Part shown: positions 1 through 9,046 of the stretch, one piece after another
Numbering within the stretch: position 1 is the stretch's first letter
Layout: each line of letters opens with the position of its first letter
Assembly (NCBI RefSeq): GCF_001476285.1
Contig: NZ_LDRU01000001.1
Coordinates: 1-64,000 of the forward strand
Direction of reading: 5' to 3'
From: Microbacterium testaceum
Lineage (GTDB): Bacteria; Actinomycetota; Actinomycetes; Actinomycetales; Microbacteriaceae
Length of the DNA: 64,000 bases
The notes under the pieces: generated by a model
Told to the model about the DNA's origin: nothing
What the model saw: only the letters and a program-made list of their open reading frames with translations
Databases searched by the model: none
Position numbers and translations under genes: made by a program

Positions 1-655
1 CACAGCCCAGGGCCCCCGCGAACCCCGCGAACCCGCCCGCCACGGCGAACACCGTGAGCTTGCTCCGCAGGATCGGCACCCCGCTCGACGCGGCGGCGGA
101 TTCGCTCCCGGCCAGCGCACGGATCCCCCGACCGAAGCGCGACCGCACGAGGTTGTGGCAGACCAGCAGTGCCGCGGCGAGCGCGGCCAGCGCGACGTAC
201 GAGTACACCCGTTGATCGGTCACGACGAGACCGGCGACCGAGAGCGGAGGGATGCCGAAGATCCCGACGCCGGCGCCGAACAGCGGTGCGGTGGCCATGA
301 CCGTCTGGATGATCAACAGCACCGCGAGCGAGCCGAACGCGAGGTAGTGCCCGCGCAGCCGCAGCAGCGGCCAGCCCACGAGAGTGGCCACGAGCGCCCC
401 GAGGACGGGAGCGGCGACGAGCGCGACGAGGGGCGGGATGCCGAGGGTCACGGTCCCGACCGCGACGGTGAGTCCGCCCACGGCGACGAAGGCCCCCTGA
501 CCGAGCGAGGCCTGACCGGCGTAACCCATGAACAGGGACAGCCCCGTGACGACGAGAGCGGTCAGCGCGGTCTGCACGAAGAACGTCTGGTCGGTCAGCA
601 GCAGCGGAGCGATGGCGGCGGCGACCGCGGCCAATGCGATGACGATGCGGGTCAT
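1..655 (-). CDS. livM: Branched-chain amino acid-type ABC permease LivM (3' end outside window)
   Basis: Second integral-membrane permease of a Liv/HAAT importer. It starts at an ATG that overlaps the TGA of livH (ATGA), and the reading frame stays open to the left edge, so about 218 codons are seen and the C-terminus is missing. The N-terminus reads MTRIVIALAAV, followed by hydrophobic segments and the family motif GYAGQASLGQGAF near the second membrane helix. It should pair with LivH to form the channel and receive substrate from the binding protein encoded at the head of the same operon. The family is certain. The substrate is not: Liv-type systems also carry amides, urea and aromatic acids. 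Confidence 0.93.
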   Translation of the reverse strand, partial: MTRIVIALAAVAAAIAPLLLTDQTFFVQTALTALVVTGLSLFMGYAGQASLGQGAFVAVGGLTVAVGTVTLGIPPLVALVAAPVLGALVATLVGWPLLRLRGHYLAFGSLAVLLIIQTVMATAPLFGAGVGIFGIPPLSVAGLVVTDQRVYSYVALAALAAALLVCHNLVRSRFGRGIRALAGSESAAASSGVPILRSKLTVFAVAGGFAGFAGALGC

Positions 656-1506
656 TTCGCCTCCTCGGCGGTGAAGGAACGCGACCGCGCGATCATGATG
701 ACGAGCATCATGATGAGCGCGATCTGGGTCTGGTACGAGCCGTTCGCGTAGCCCGCGACGAGCTGCCCGGTCACCCCCAGGACGAGGGCGCCGACGAACG
801 TCATCCACGGGCTCCGGAGTCCCCCGAACACGGCGGCGGCGAGCGCGCTGAGCACGAACGGGAGGTCGGAGGTCACCGACACCGCCGTGGTGGGCGCGAT
901 CAGCACCCCGGCGAGACCGCCGAGCACTCCCGCGATCGTGAACGACAGCAGGCCCATCACGCGCGTGTCGATCCCGACGAGTCGGGCCGCCCGGGGATTG
1001 GATGCCGCGGCCGTGAGCGCGCGGCCGATGTCGGTGCGCGTGAACAGCAGGCTCATCGCGGCGAGCGTCACGACGGCCACCGCGAGGGTCAGCAGCCGCT
1101 GCGTCTCGATCTCGGCACCGAACAACCGGACGGTGCCCGAGATCCCCGCCGGCGAGACGGGGTTCTGCCCCCAGACGGCGATGATGACGGCGGCGGCGAC
1201 CAGCGACATCCCGAGCGTGATCAGGAGCGACGTCATCGGGTGCGTGCCGGGCTTGCCGATCGCGACGGCTCCCACGACGAAACCGATGAGACCGACGACG
1301 ACCACCGCCGCGAGCTCGGAGAGTCCGGGCGGGAGCCCGAGCTGCCGGAACGTCTGCGAGAGGAACGCGCCGAACACGACGAACGACCCCTGGGCGAAGT
1401 TCAGCACGTGGGTCACGCGGTAGACGACGACGATGCCGCTGCCGACGAGAGCGAACGATCCCGCGAGGGCGAGACCGCTGAGCAGGTAGGTGGCGAGATC
1501 GCTCAT
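652..1506 (-). CDS. livH: Branched-chain amino acid-type ABC permease LivH
   Basis: A 284-residue integral-membrane permease, the usual LivH length. I chose the ATG reading MSDLATYLL, which overlaps the TGA of livF, over a longer in-frame extension without hydrophobic character. About eight hydrophobic segments are visible, and the LivH hallmark NFAQG lies at residues 36-40 just after the first helices. Both ends overlap neighbours by four bases (livF upstream, livM downstream), which implies translational coupling. It forms the transmembrane pore with LivM; LivG and LivF dock on its cytoplasmic loops. Confidence 0.95.
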   Translation of the reverse strand: MSDLATYLLSGLALAGSFALVGSGIVVVYRVTHVLNFAQGSFVVFGAFLSQTFRQLGLPPGLSELAAVVVVGLIGFVVGAVAIGKPGTHPMTSLLITLGMSLVAAAVIIAVWGQNPVSPAGISGTVRLFGAEIETQRLLTLAVAVVTLAAMSLLFTRTDIGRALTAAASNPRAARLVGIDTRVMGLLSFTIAGVLGGLAGVLIAPTTAVSVTSDLPFVLSALAAAVFGGLRSPWMTFVGALVLGVTGQLVAGYANGSYQTQIALIMMLVIMIARSRSFTAEEAK

Positions 1507-2264
1507 GAGAGACCGTCCTGACGGGTGATCGGGCGGGAAGAAGGCGTGAGGTCGACCCCGTCGCCGTTCCCGACGGTCGCCGAGTGGTTCACGGTCGGTT
1601 CCTGTTCGTCGAAACCGCCGAGATAGGCGGCGCGCACCTCGGGCGCGGCGGCGAGCTGAGCCGTCGGCCCCTCGGCGACGATGCGACCGGCATCCAGCAC
1701 ATACGCGCGAGAGCACAGACCGAACGCGAGCCCCACCTCCTGCTCGATGAGCAGCACGGCGGTTCCGCGATCGGCATTCAGGGCGGCGAGGTGGCGCACG
1801 AGGTCGGCCGCGATCAGCGGCGCGAGCCCGAGCGACAGTTCGTCGACGACGAGCAGGTCGGGTTCGGCCATGAGTGCCCGCCCCACCGCGACCATCTGCT
1901 GCTGACCGCCCGAGAGCGTGTCCGCGCGCTGACGACGGAGGCGCTGCAGGTCGGGCAGCAGCTCGTACACGGCATCCGTCCGCCGAGATCGCCGCCGCCA
2001 GGCGCCGAGGCGCAGGTTGTCGTCGACGCTGAGGTCTCCGAACATCTGACGTCCCTCGGGTACCTGGGCGACCGTTCCGCCGACCCGGACGGTTCCGGAC
2101 GCCGGACGCACGAGCTGGCTGACGGCGTTGACGAGCGAGGTCTTACCGGCACCGTTCGGTCCGACCAGCGCGACGAGCTCACCCGGGTCGACCCGCAGCG
2201 AGACGCCGTCGAGGGCCGTCGCCGAGCCGTAACGCACGACCAGGTCGTCGACCTCGAGCATCAT
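1503..2264 (-). CDS. livF: Liv-type ABC transporter ATP-binding protein LivF
   Basis: A 253-residue ABC ATPase. Walker A GPNGAGKT is at residues 35-42, the signature LSGGQQQ at 117-123 and Walker B LLVVDE at 137-142, followed by a LivF-style LAPLIAADLV segment. The tail beyond about residue 215, rich in Asp, Ser and Thr, is longer than in most LivF proteins of about 235 residues and may be a lineage-specific extension. It overlaps livG upstream by ATGA and livH downstream. With LivG it forms the nucleotide-binding pair that drives import. Confidence 0.95.
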   Translation of the reverse strand: MMLEVDDLVVRYGSATALDGVSLRVDPGELVALVGPNGAGKTSLVNAVSQLVRPASGTVRVGGTVAQVPEGRQMFGDLSVDDNLRLGAWRRRSRRTDAVYELLPDLQRLRRQRADTLSGGQQQMVAVGRALMAEPDLLVVDELSLGLAPLIAADLVRHLAALNADRGTAVLLIEQEVGLAFGLCSRAYVLDAGRIVAEGPTAQLAAAPEVRAAYLGGFDEQEPTVNHSATVGNGDGVDLTPSSRPITRQDGLS

Positions 2265-3103
2265 GCGGCGGCCTCGCTTCCGAGATACGCGGCGATCACC
2301 GCGGGATCGCGGCGTATCTCTTCGGGCGTCCCGTCGGCGATGAGCCGACCGAGATCGAGCACGGCGATGCGGTCGGCCAGGGCCGTCACCATCGCCACGT
2401 CGTGCTCGATGAGGAGGATCGTCGTGCCGTCGTCGTGCAGCTCGCGGATGAGACCGCGCAGGTCGTCGCGCTCGTCCGCGCGCAGGCCCGACGCCGGCTC
2501 ATCCAGGAGGAGCACCCGGGGGCGCGCGGTCAAGGCTCGCGCGACCTGCAGCCGGCGCTGCTGCCCGAGCGGAAGCTGCTCGGCACCCCGACCCGCCCAG
2601 TCGGCGAGTCCGACGCGGGCGAGGGCCTCCTCGGCATCCGCCCTGATCTCCCTCTCCTCGCGGCGGTGACGGGGCGAGCGGACGGCGGCGTCGAGAGCCC
2701 CCGAACGGGTGCGGGCGTGCGCTCCGACGGCGACGTTCTCGAGCACGGTCATGCCCGGGAACAGGCGCGCGCCCTGGAAGACGATCGCGACACCGCGCCG
2801 GGCGCGGCGGTGCGGAGGCAGGCGATCGATGCGCTGACCGTCGAGGCGGATGACGCCCTCCTGAGCGCGGACGTGTCCGCTGATCAGACCGAACAGGGTG
2901 GACTTGCCGGCCCCGTTCGGCCCGATCACGCCACGCAGCTCGCCCGGCGCGACCCGGAACGAGATGTCGCGGTTGGCGTAGACCCCGCCGAAGCGGCGGG
3001 AGAGGCCCGCCAGCTCGAGTCCGGCGGAGGAGTTCTCGGCGGGGCGGTTCTCGACGTCCTCGTGCGCCACGAAGCCGATCCCGGCGGGTTCGGGCGTGCT
3101 CAC
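2261..3103 (-). CDS. livG: Liv-type ABC transporter ATP-binding protein LivG
   Basis: A 280-residue ABC ATPase. Walker A GPNGAGKS is at residues 61-68. The signature segment has the LivG-specific form LPLGQQRRLQVARAL, and Walker B reads VLLLDEPASGL. The first 30 residues or so (MSTPEPAGIGFVAHEDVEN) precede the conserved domain and are not part of the fold; an internal start cannot be excluded, but the chosen ATG overlaps the TGA of the binding-protein gene, which fits the rest of the operon. Partner of LivF. Confidence 0.94.
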   Translation of the reverse strand: MSTPEPAGIGFVAHEDVENRPAENSSAGLELAGLSRRFGGVYANRDISFRVAPGELRGVIGPNGAGKSTLFGLISGHVRAQEGVIRLDGQRIDRLPPHRRARRGVAIVFQGARLFPGMTVLENVAVGAHARTRSGALDAAVRSPRHRREEREIRADAEEALARVGLADWAGRGAEQLPLGQQRRLQVARALTARPRVLLLDEPASGLRADERDDLRGLIRELHDDGTTILLIEHDVAMVTALADRIAVLDLGRLIADGTPEEIRRDPAVIAAYLGSEAAA

Positions 3104-4296
3104 TGCGGGAGCTCGGTCGCGAACTGCTTCGTCGCGGCTTCGGTCGGGACCCAGGCGCCGCCCTTCGCCTCGAAGATCGCGAGCGAGCTCGCATCGAGTC
3201 CCATGTGGTCGGTGGGGCTGTACGTGTAGCGCCCGTTCGAGGTCAGCAGGTCGGTCTTCTCGAGAGCGTCGCGGATCTTCTGCCGATCGGTCGAGTCGGC
3301 CGCGTCGATCGCGGCGGCGAGGAGCTCGACACCCGATGCCCCGCCGAACGCGAACTCGGGCGGGTACGCCCCGTTGTTGGCATCCATCCAGGGCTTCGCG
3401 ACCGCCATGACCTTGGTCTTGTACGCGCCCTCGGGCAACGCGTCGCCGCCCAGGGCGATGGTCGCCGCGGCCTTCACGCCTTCCGCGGCGTCTCCCGCGG
3501 GCTGGAGGTACAGGTCCGATGCCTCGGCGCCGGTGAAGTACGTTGCGATGCCCTTGCCCGCGATCTGCTTCGTGATGATCACGGGAGCGGGGCCCGCACC
3601 CCAGACGACGAACGCGTCGGGCTTCGCCGAGACGACCTTCGTGACGAGCGGGGTGAAGTCGGTCGCGGTCTGGTCGTACGACTCGTCGAGCACGACGTCG
3701 ATGCCGGCTTCCTTCGCGTACTCCGCCGTCGCCTTGTCGCCGTTCGTGCCGTAGAGGTCGCCGCCGGTGTAGCCGATCGCGAGGGTCTTCACCCCCTGGC
3801 TGACCCAGTAGTCGACGAGCGCCCGCGCGTACACCGCCGGGATGGGCGGCGAGGTGAACGCGTACGGGTTGCTGCCGTCGGCGAAGGCGTCGACCGGCCC
3901 GAGGGCGATCGTGGGGATCTTCGCCGACTGCGCGGTGCTGCCCACGGCGGTCGCGGCGGAGACGAAGCTGCTCGCGAGCATCGCCGAGTACGAGGGATCG
4001 GATGCCAACTGGTTGAACTGCTTGACCGATTCGGTCACGTCGGCCTTGTCGTCGACGACCGTCAGCTCGACCTGTCGTCCGTCGATGCCGCCGGCGGCGT
4101 TGAGGTCGGCGACGACGCGCTCGGCCGCTTCCTTGTCACCCTGGCCGAGGGCCGAGAGGAAGCCGGTCAGCGGCACGACCATGCCGATCTTGACGGGTCC
4201 GGACCCGTTGCCCGAGGCGGTGGAGCCCCCTCCCGAACAGGCGGTGAGGGCGAGGACGAGAGCGGCTGTGGCGACCACGGGGACGGTTCTGCGCAT
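3100..4296 (-). CDS. Liv-type ABC transporter substrate-binding lipoprotein
   Basis: First gene of the importer operon, a 398-residue periplasmic-binding-protein-like lipoprotein of the ANL/LivJK fold. The signal peptide ends in lipobox LTAC with the lipidated Cys at residue 20, then a Gly/Ser linker, then a two-lobed receptor beginning VKIGMVVPLTG. The ATG at 4296 is preferred over an upstream ATG because AGGAG lies seven bases before it and the lipoprotein signal begins there (MRRTVPVV). Its ligand cannot be read from sequence. The divergent LuxR-type regulator and the oxidative operon beyond it suggest a catabolic substrate rather than leucine, but this is inference. Confidence 0.93.
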   Translation of the reverse strand: MRRTVPVVATAALVLALTACSGGGSTASGNGSGPVKIGMVVPLTGFLSALGQGDKEAAERVVADLNAAGGIDGRQVELTVVDDKADVTESVKQFNQLASDPSYSAMLASSFVSAATAVGSTAQSAKIPTIALGPVDAFADGSNPYAFTSPPIPAVYARALVDYWVSQGVKTLAIGYTGGDLYGTNGDKATAEYAKEAGIDVVLDESYDQTATDFTPLVTKVVSAKPDAFVVWGAGPAPVIITKQIAGKGIATYFTGAEASDLYLQPAGDAAEGVKAAATIALGGDALPEGAYKTKVMAVAKPWMDANNGAYPPEFAFGGASGVELLAAAIDAADSTDRQKIRDALEKTDLLTSNGRYTYSPTDHMGLDASSLAIFEAKGGAWVPTEAATKQFATELPQ

Positions 4297-4392
4297 GGAC
4301 TTCTCCTGGTTCGTCATTGAACACATCGTTGGACGAGAGGACCCGATGGGCCCGGCGCCATTGTTCGGGGGACGACGACGGTCCCGTCTATC

Positions 4393-4404
4393 CGTGAAAT
4401 CACG
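4393..4404. promoter_or_regulatory. Small palindrome in the liv/LuxR divergent promoter region
   Basis: CGTGA-AA-TCACG, a perfect inverted repeat in the 185-base gap between the divergently transcribed binding-protein gene and the LuxR-type regulator. Its position suits an operator for either side. No regulator is assigned, and a 5-bp arm can occur by chance. Confidence 0.3.
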
Positions 4405-4481
4405 TAATCCGCGCGGAAAGCATTCCGGTGAATCGACCGCCGACCGATAATGAGAACTCCCGGACGCAAGGAAGCTCCCCC

Positions 4482-6716
4482 GTGATCAGAGAGCCGCGCA
4501 GCGAATTCGTCGGGCGTCGGCGCGAATTGGACGCCCTCGCCGACGCGCTCGAACGGAGCCGCCTCATCACGCTCACCGGCGTCGGCGGTGTGGGGAAGAC
4601 GCGTCTCGCGGTGCGACTCGCCAACGCCCACGCGCGACGCACGTCGACGAACGTCTACTTCGTCGGTCTCGACGCCGTGAGCGATCCACGACGCGTGGTC
4701 GCCGCGATCGCGCAGTCGCTCCCCTACGGCGACCTGTCGGCCCGCGAGCCACTCGAGTTCGTGGTCGACGTGCTGAGCGACGAGACCGCCCTCCTCGTCC
4801 TCGACAACTGCGAGCACGTCATCGACGCCGCCGCCTCCGTGGTCGACGAGCTGCTCGACGCCCTGCCGTCCCTGACGGTCGTGGCCACCAGCCGACGCCG
4901 CCTCGACGTGGACGGGGAGCAGGTCTTCCCCGTGCCCCCACTCGGGACGGAGACCGCCGGCGACGAGCCCGCCGAGGCCGTGGAGCTTCTGGTCGCGCGC
5001 GCCCGCGCCGCGGACGCGGGGTTCGAGCTCTCCCCCGCCGACCAGGCCGTCGCCGCCCAGCTCTGCCACGCCCTCGACGGACTGCCGCTCGCGATCGAAC
5101 TCGCTGCCGGGCGCCTGCGGACCCTGTCGGTCGCGGACCTCGCCCGTCGCCTTTCGCAGCGTTTCACCCTGTTGCGAGCGGGGTCCCGGGCCCCGGTCTC
5201 CCGTCAACGGACCCTCCGCGCGGTCGTGGACTGGAGCCACGAGCTGTGCACACCGCCCGAGCGCGCGCTCTGGGCGGCGCTGAGCGTGTTCGCGGGCCCG
5301 TTCGACCTGCCCGCGGCGGCGGCCGTCGCCGGCGGAGACGAAGCCGCGACCGTCGAGACCCTCGAGCAGTTGATCGACCAGTCGCTCGTCGAAGCCGACC
5401 GTGAAACCGGCCGGTTCCACCTCCTCGAGACTATCCGCGGCTACGGGCGCGACCGCGCCGAGGAGTCGGGGGAACAACACGATCTCGTGCGGCGGCACCT
5501 CGAGTACTACCGCGGACTCGCACGTCTCGCGCGCACGCACTGGTACGGGCCGGCTCAGCGGCGCATCCTGGCCGGTCAACGCGCCGACCGCGCCGAACTG
5601 GATGCCGCCCTGCGCACGGCCGCGGCGAGCGACACCGACATCGCGCTCGAGCTGTTCTCCGACCTCCGCTACCACTGGGCGGTGGGGGGATTCCTCTCGG
5701 AGGGGCGCCGATGGAGCCGCCGGCTCCTGCGGTTGACCGGTGGCTCCGCGGAACGACGGACACCCGCGCTGCTCGTGGCGACCTGGATCTGCGTTCTCCA
5801 GGGGGCGCTCGACGAAGCGCGAACGCACCTCGACGAGGCACGCTCACTCCTCCCCTCGCTGTCTCGGGCCGACCAGGAGCAGTGCGAGGTGGAGCTGCGC
5901 CGCTGGAGCGGGACCCGCGCGCTGTTCGCGGGCGAGGGCGATCTCGCGCGCGAGGAGCTGAGCCGGTCGATCCGCCTCGCCCGCTCGCTCGGCCGCCCCG
6001 AGGAAGCCCTGCTCGCGCAGTTCCAGCTGACCGTGGCCCTCGTGCAGGGCGAGGTTCCCGACACCCTCGGTCCCGCGCGGGAGGCGCTGCGACACGCCAC
6101 CGAGATCGGCGAGCGATGGATCCGGTCGCTCTCGCTGTGGGCGATGGGCCTCGCCCTCTACGCCGACGGCGAGCTCGACCAGGCTGAGCGCCACGCGCGC
6201 GAGGCCCTCGCCCTCGAAGAGGGCATCGACGATCCCGTCGGCGACTGCCTCGTGTTGGAGCTGCTGAGCTGGATCGACGCCGCGCGGTCCCCCACCGAAC
6301 GCACGGCCGTCCTTCTGGGGGCCGCGCGGGCCTGGTGGCGCCGCATCGACTCGGGTATCGCGGTGCACGGGCCCCAGATGCTCGCGCAGCACGACCGCTG
6401 CGTCGCGGTCGTGCGCCAGCGGCTCGGCGAAGAGGCCTTCCAGCGGCTCTCGGCGGTCGGCGAACGCCTGTCCCCCGCCGAGGCGGCCGCGTTCGCCGGA
6501 GCTCCCGGACGGCCGGCCGCGGGCCTGAGCGCCCGCGAGAGCGAGGTCGCCGCGGGGGTGCACGAGGGCCTCAGCAACCGCGAGATCGCCGAACGGCTCG
6601 TGCTCAGCGTGCGGACGGTCGACACGCACGTGCAACGGATCCTCGGCAAGCTCGGCTTCACGTCGCGCGCGCAGATCGCGGCCTGGTACCGGTCGACGCT
6701 GGTGAGCGTGCCATGA
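4482..6716 (+). CDS. Large LuxR-family transcriptional regulator with NB-ARC/AAA-type ATPase domain
   Basis: About 744 residues. Walker A GVGGVGKT is at residues 33-40 and a Walker B-like LLVLDNCEH around 104-112, giving a STAND/NB-ARC-type ATPase. A long alpha-helical TPR-like region follows (about 330-620), then a C-terminal LuxR/GerE helix-turn-helix (LSARESEVAAGV...SNREIAERL...RTVDTHVQRILGKL) in the last 60 residues. I place the start at GTG 4482 because AAGGAAG sits seven bases upstream and the conserved EFVGRRREL begins ten codons later; an ATG at 4428 has no such site. It sits between the divergent Liv importer and a hydrolase/dehydrogenase operon and is the likely ligand-responsive activator of one or both. 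Confidence 0.88.
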   Translation: MIREPRSEFVGRRRELDALADALERSRLITLTGVGGVGKTRLAVRLANAHARRTSTNVYFVGLDAVSDPRRVVAAIAQSLPYGDLSAREPLEFVVDVLSDETALLVLDNCEHVIDAAASVVDELLDALPSLTVVATSRRRLDVDGEQVFPVPPLGTETAGDEPAEAVELLVARARAADAGFELSPADQAVAAQLCHALDGLPLAIELAAGRLRTLSVADLARRLSQRFTLLRAGSRAPVSRQRTLRAVVDWSHELCTPPERALWAALSVFAGPFDLPAAAAVAGGDEAATVETLEQLIDQSLVEADRETGRFHLLETIRGYGRDRAEESGEQHDLVRRHLEYYRGLARLARTHWYGPAQRRILAGQRADRAELDAALRTAAASDTDIALELFSDLRYHWAVGGFLSEGRRWSRRLLRLTGGSAERRTPALLVATWICVLQGALDEARTHLDEARSLLPSLSRADQEQCEVELRRWSGTRALFAGEGDLAREELSRSIRLARSLGRPEEALLAQFQLTVALVQGEVPDTLGPAREALRHATEIGERWIRSLSLWAMGLALYADGELDQAERHAREALALEEGIDDPVGDCLVLELLSWIDAARSPTERTAVLLGAARAWWRRIDSGIAVHGPQMLAQHDRCVAVVRQRLGEEAFQRLSAVGERLSPAEAAAFAGAPGRPAAGLSARESEVAAGVHEGLSNREIAERLVLSVRTVDTHVQRILGKLGFTSRAQIAAWYRSTLVSVP

Positions 6717-6777
6717 CTCCGGCCGCCAGCGCCCGAGGAGCTCGGCCGCGCCTCCGGACACGGGCCCGTCCCCGCGT

Positions 6778-6793
6778 TCCGTAGTCCTACGGA
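6778..6793. promoter_or_regulatory. Candidate operator upstream of the hydrolase operon
   Basis: TCCGTAG-TC-CTACGGA, a perfect inverted repeat with 7-bp arms, 74 bases before the hydrolase ATG and 61 bases after the LuxR-type regulator stops. LuxR-family HTH dimers bind short dyads of this kind, so the adjacent regulator is the obvious candidate ligand. The assignment is inference. Confidence 0.45.
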
Positions 6794-6866
6794 TACCGCC
6801 CCCTCCGTGGGCGGCGGACACTGGCGAAGACGACGCCGAGGTCGTCCCCGTCCGAGGAGCGTACGC

Positions 6867-7583
6867 ATGACCCCTTCCCCTCCCCGCATCCTTCTGGTCC
6901 ACGGCGCCTGGGCCGGGCCCTGGGTGTTCGACCGTCTCGCCGCCGAGCTGAGCGCCCGCGGCTTCGCCGTCGACACGGTGGCCCTGCCGAGCATCGGCAG
7001 CACGGCCGACCTGTACGCCGACGCGGCCGCGGTCACGGCCGCCCTCGACGCGATGGACGGCCCCGTCACCCTGATCGCGCATTCCTACGGCGGGATCCCC
7101 ACCACCCAGGCCGGCGACCACCCGGCGGTCGAGCGCGTCGTCTATGTCGCCGCCTTCGCCCTGGACGAGGGCGAGACCCTCCAACAGGCGGTCGGTGGTG
7201 GCATCCCGGACTTCTGGGGAATCGCCGACGGCATGGTCTCGATGGGCCGCTCGCGCGAGGAGCGCGTCGCGATGATCGCGGCCGACCTGCCCCCGGACGT
7301 TCCCGCAGCCCTGGCGGAACAGCTCGCCGACACGTTCCGGCCCCAGTCGCTCACGGCGTTCACCTCGCCGGTGACGAAGGTCGCATGGCGCGCGAAGCCG
7401 ACGACGTACGTGCTCACCGAACGCGACGAGCTCGTGCCGCCCGCCTTCCAGGAGCACCTCGTCGCGCGCAGCGGCGCCCAGGTCGTGCGCGTCGACACCG
7501 GCCACACGCCGTTCGAGGACGACCCCGTGTGGTTCGCGGGCGTCCTGGCCGACATCGTCACCCCCGCGGAGGTGGCGCGATGA
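6867..7583 (+). CDS. Alpha/beta-fold hydrolase (esterase-like)
   Basis: 238 residues from the ATG at 6867, which has GAGGAG 7-12 bases upstream; an in-frame Arg-rich extension before it is not protein-like. The oxyanion-hole motif HGAW is at residues 12-15, the nucleophile elbow AHSYGG places the catalytic Ser at 73, an acid is expected around the LTERDELVPP segment, and the catalytic His falls in VDTGHTPFEDDP near the C-terminus. The family includes RsbQ/salicylate-esterase-like enzymes. It overlaps the next gene by ATGA. Being first in an operon with aldehyde and alcohol dehydrogenases suggests it releases an alcohol from an ester, which is inferred. Confidence 0.88.
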   Translation: MTPSPPRILLVHGAWAGPWVFDRLAAELSARGFAVDTVALPSIGSTADLYADAAAVTAALDAMDGPVTLIAHSYGGIPTTQAGDHPAVERVVYVAAFALDEGETLQQAVGGGIPDFWGIADGMVSMGRSREERVAMIAADLPPDVPAALAEQLADTFRPQSLTAFTSPVTKVAWRAKPTTYVLTERDELVPPAFQEHLVARSGAQVVRVDTGHTPFEDDPVWFAGVLADIVTPAEVAR

Positions 7584-9046
7584 GCCTCACGGTCACGACC
7601 GCACCCGGCCGTCTCTTCATCGACGGGCGATGGACGGATGCCGCGGACGGCGGCCGCATGGACGTCATCGCCCCGTCCACCGGCGAGAAGATCACCGACG
7701 TCGCGCGCGGCACGACCGCCGACGTCGACGCCGCCGTCGCCGCGGCCCGCCGGGCGTTCGACGAGGGCCCCTGGCCGCGGATGTCGAGCCGCGAACGCGC
7801 CCGCATCCTCCAGCGGGCCTACGCGCTCATGCGGGAGCGCAGCGAAGAGCTCGCGCACGCCGAGAGCCTCGACGTCGGCAAGCCCATCACCTTCGCCCGC
7901 CTCGTCGATGTGAACAACGCCGCCGAGTTGTACGAGTACTACGCCGCTCTCGGCCATCGCCTCGACGGCGACGTGCGCGAGATCACCGCCGACGCCCACG
8001 TGTACGTGCGTACCGAGCCGCTCGGCGTGGTCGCCGCGATCACGCCGTTCAACTTCCCCCTGATCCTGTCGAGCACGAAGATCGCCCCCGCGCTCGTGGC
8101 GGGGAACACCGTCGTGCACAAGCCCGCGAGCGACACCCCGCTCACCGCCCTGCTCATGGCGGAGCTGCTGCGTGACGCCGGCGTGCCCGACGGCGTCTTC
8201 AACGTCGTCACGGGTCCCGGGTCGACGCTCGGCGACCACCTCGTCTCGCACCCCGACGTCGACAAGGTCGCGTTCACCGGCTCGACCGAGATCGGCGCGC
8301 ACGCGGCGGCCCTCGCCGGTCGGTCGCTCAAGCCGTTCACCGCCGAGCTCGGCGGGAACGCGGCGAACATCCTCTTCGCCGACGCCGACCTCGACCGCGC
8401 GATCCACACCGTGATCTCGGCGTTCGTGTTCAATGCGGGGCAGTTCTGCATGGCCGGGCCCCGGCTGCTGGTCGAACGTCCCATCTACGGTGTCGTGCTC
8501 GGCATCCTGAAAGACGCCGTCCCGCACGTGCCCTTCGGCGACATCGACGACCCGGCGACCGTGATCGGCCCGGTCGCGAGCCGCACGCAGCTCGACAAGG
8601 TCGCGGCGATGGTCGACCGGGCGCGCGCCGCGGGTGCGCGGGTCGTGACGGGCGGCCACGCGGTCGAGCGAGACGGCGGGTTCTACTACGCGCCCACGGT
8701 CCTCGCCGACCTCGATCCCGAGGCCGAGGTCGTCGTGGACGAGGTGTTCGGCCCCGTCCTCACCGTGCAACCGTTCGACACCGAGGACGAGGCCGTGGCC
8801 CTCGCCAACGGGACGAGGTACGGCCTGGCGAGCGGCATCCAGACCGGTGATCTCGCCCGCGCCCACCGGATCGCCGCGCGCCTGCGCGCCGGCATCACCT
8901 GGGTGAACGGCTGGGCGATCCTCGACCCGGCCGTGCCCTTCGGCGGGGTGAAGGCTTCGGGCTGGGGACGCGAGGGCGGCCCGGAGGCGCTGCAGTCGTA
9001 CCAGAAGGCCCACTCGATCGTGTTCGACCTGGGCGGCGCGCAATGA
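7580..9046 (+). CDS. NAD(P)+-dependent aldehyde dehydrogenase
   Basis: 488 residues, the normal ALDH superfamily length. Conserved features in order are PFNFPL for the nucleotide-binding region, KPASDTPLTAL, FTGSTEIGAHAA, the general-base Glu in FTAELGGNAAN, the catalytic Cys in FNAGQFCMAGPR, EEVFGPV-like DEVFGPVLTV, and the C-terminal PFGGVKASGWGREGG. It oxidises an aldehyde to the acid. Its ATG overlaps the hydrolase stop, and its own stop overlaps the alcohol dehydrogenase start, so all three should be co-translated at similar levels. Substrate unknown; the betaine/benzaldehyde-type clade cannot be resolved here. Confidence 0.93.
   Translation: MSLTVTTAPGRLFIDGRWTDAADGGRMDVIAPSTGEKITDVARGTTADVDAAVAAARRAFDEGPWPRMSSRERARILQRAYALMRERSEELAHAESLDVGKPITFARLVDVNNAAELYEYYAALGHRLDGDVREITADAHVYVRTEPLGVVAAITPFNFPLILSSTKIAPALVAGNTVVHKPASDTPLTALLMAELLRDAGVPDGVFNVVTGPGSTLGDHLVSHPDVDKVAFTGSTEIGAHAAALAGRSLKPFTAELGGNAANILFADADLDRAIHTVISAFVFNAGQFCMAGPRLLVERPIYGVVLGILKDAVPHVPFGDIDDPATVIGPVASRTQLDKVAAMVDRARAAGARVVTGGHAVERDGGFYYAPTVLADLDPEAEVVVDEVFGPVLTVQPFDTEDEAVALANGTRYGLASGIQTGDLARAHRIAARLRAGITWVNGWAILDPAVPFGGVKASGWGREGGPEALQSYQKAHSIVFDLGGAQ

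Noticed and set aside
4314..5828. 504-codon minus-strand open frame opposite the LuxR-type regulator
   Set aside because: Antisense shadow typical of high-GC genes: Arg/Gly/Pro-rich with no domain, while the plus-strand frame has clear ATPase and HTH motifs.
7142..9043. 633-codon minus-strand open frame opposite the aldehyde dehydrogenase
   Set aside because: Low-complexity Arg/Asp/Gly composition; the opposite strand encodes a complete ALDH with catalytic Cys and Glu.
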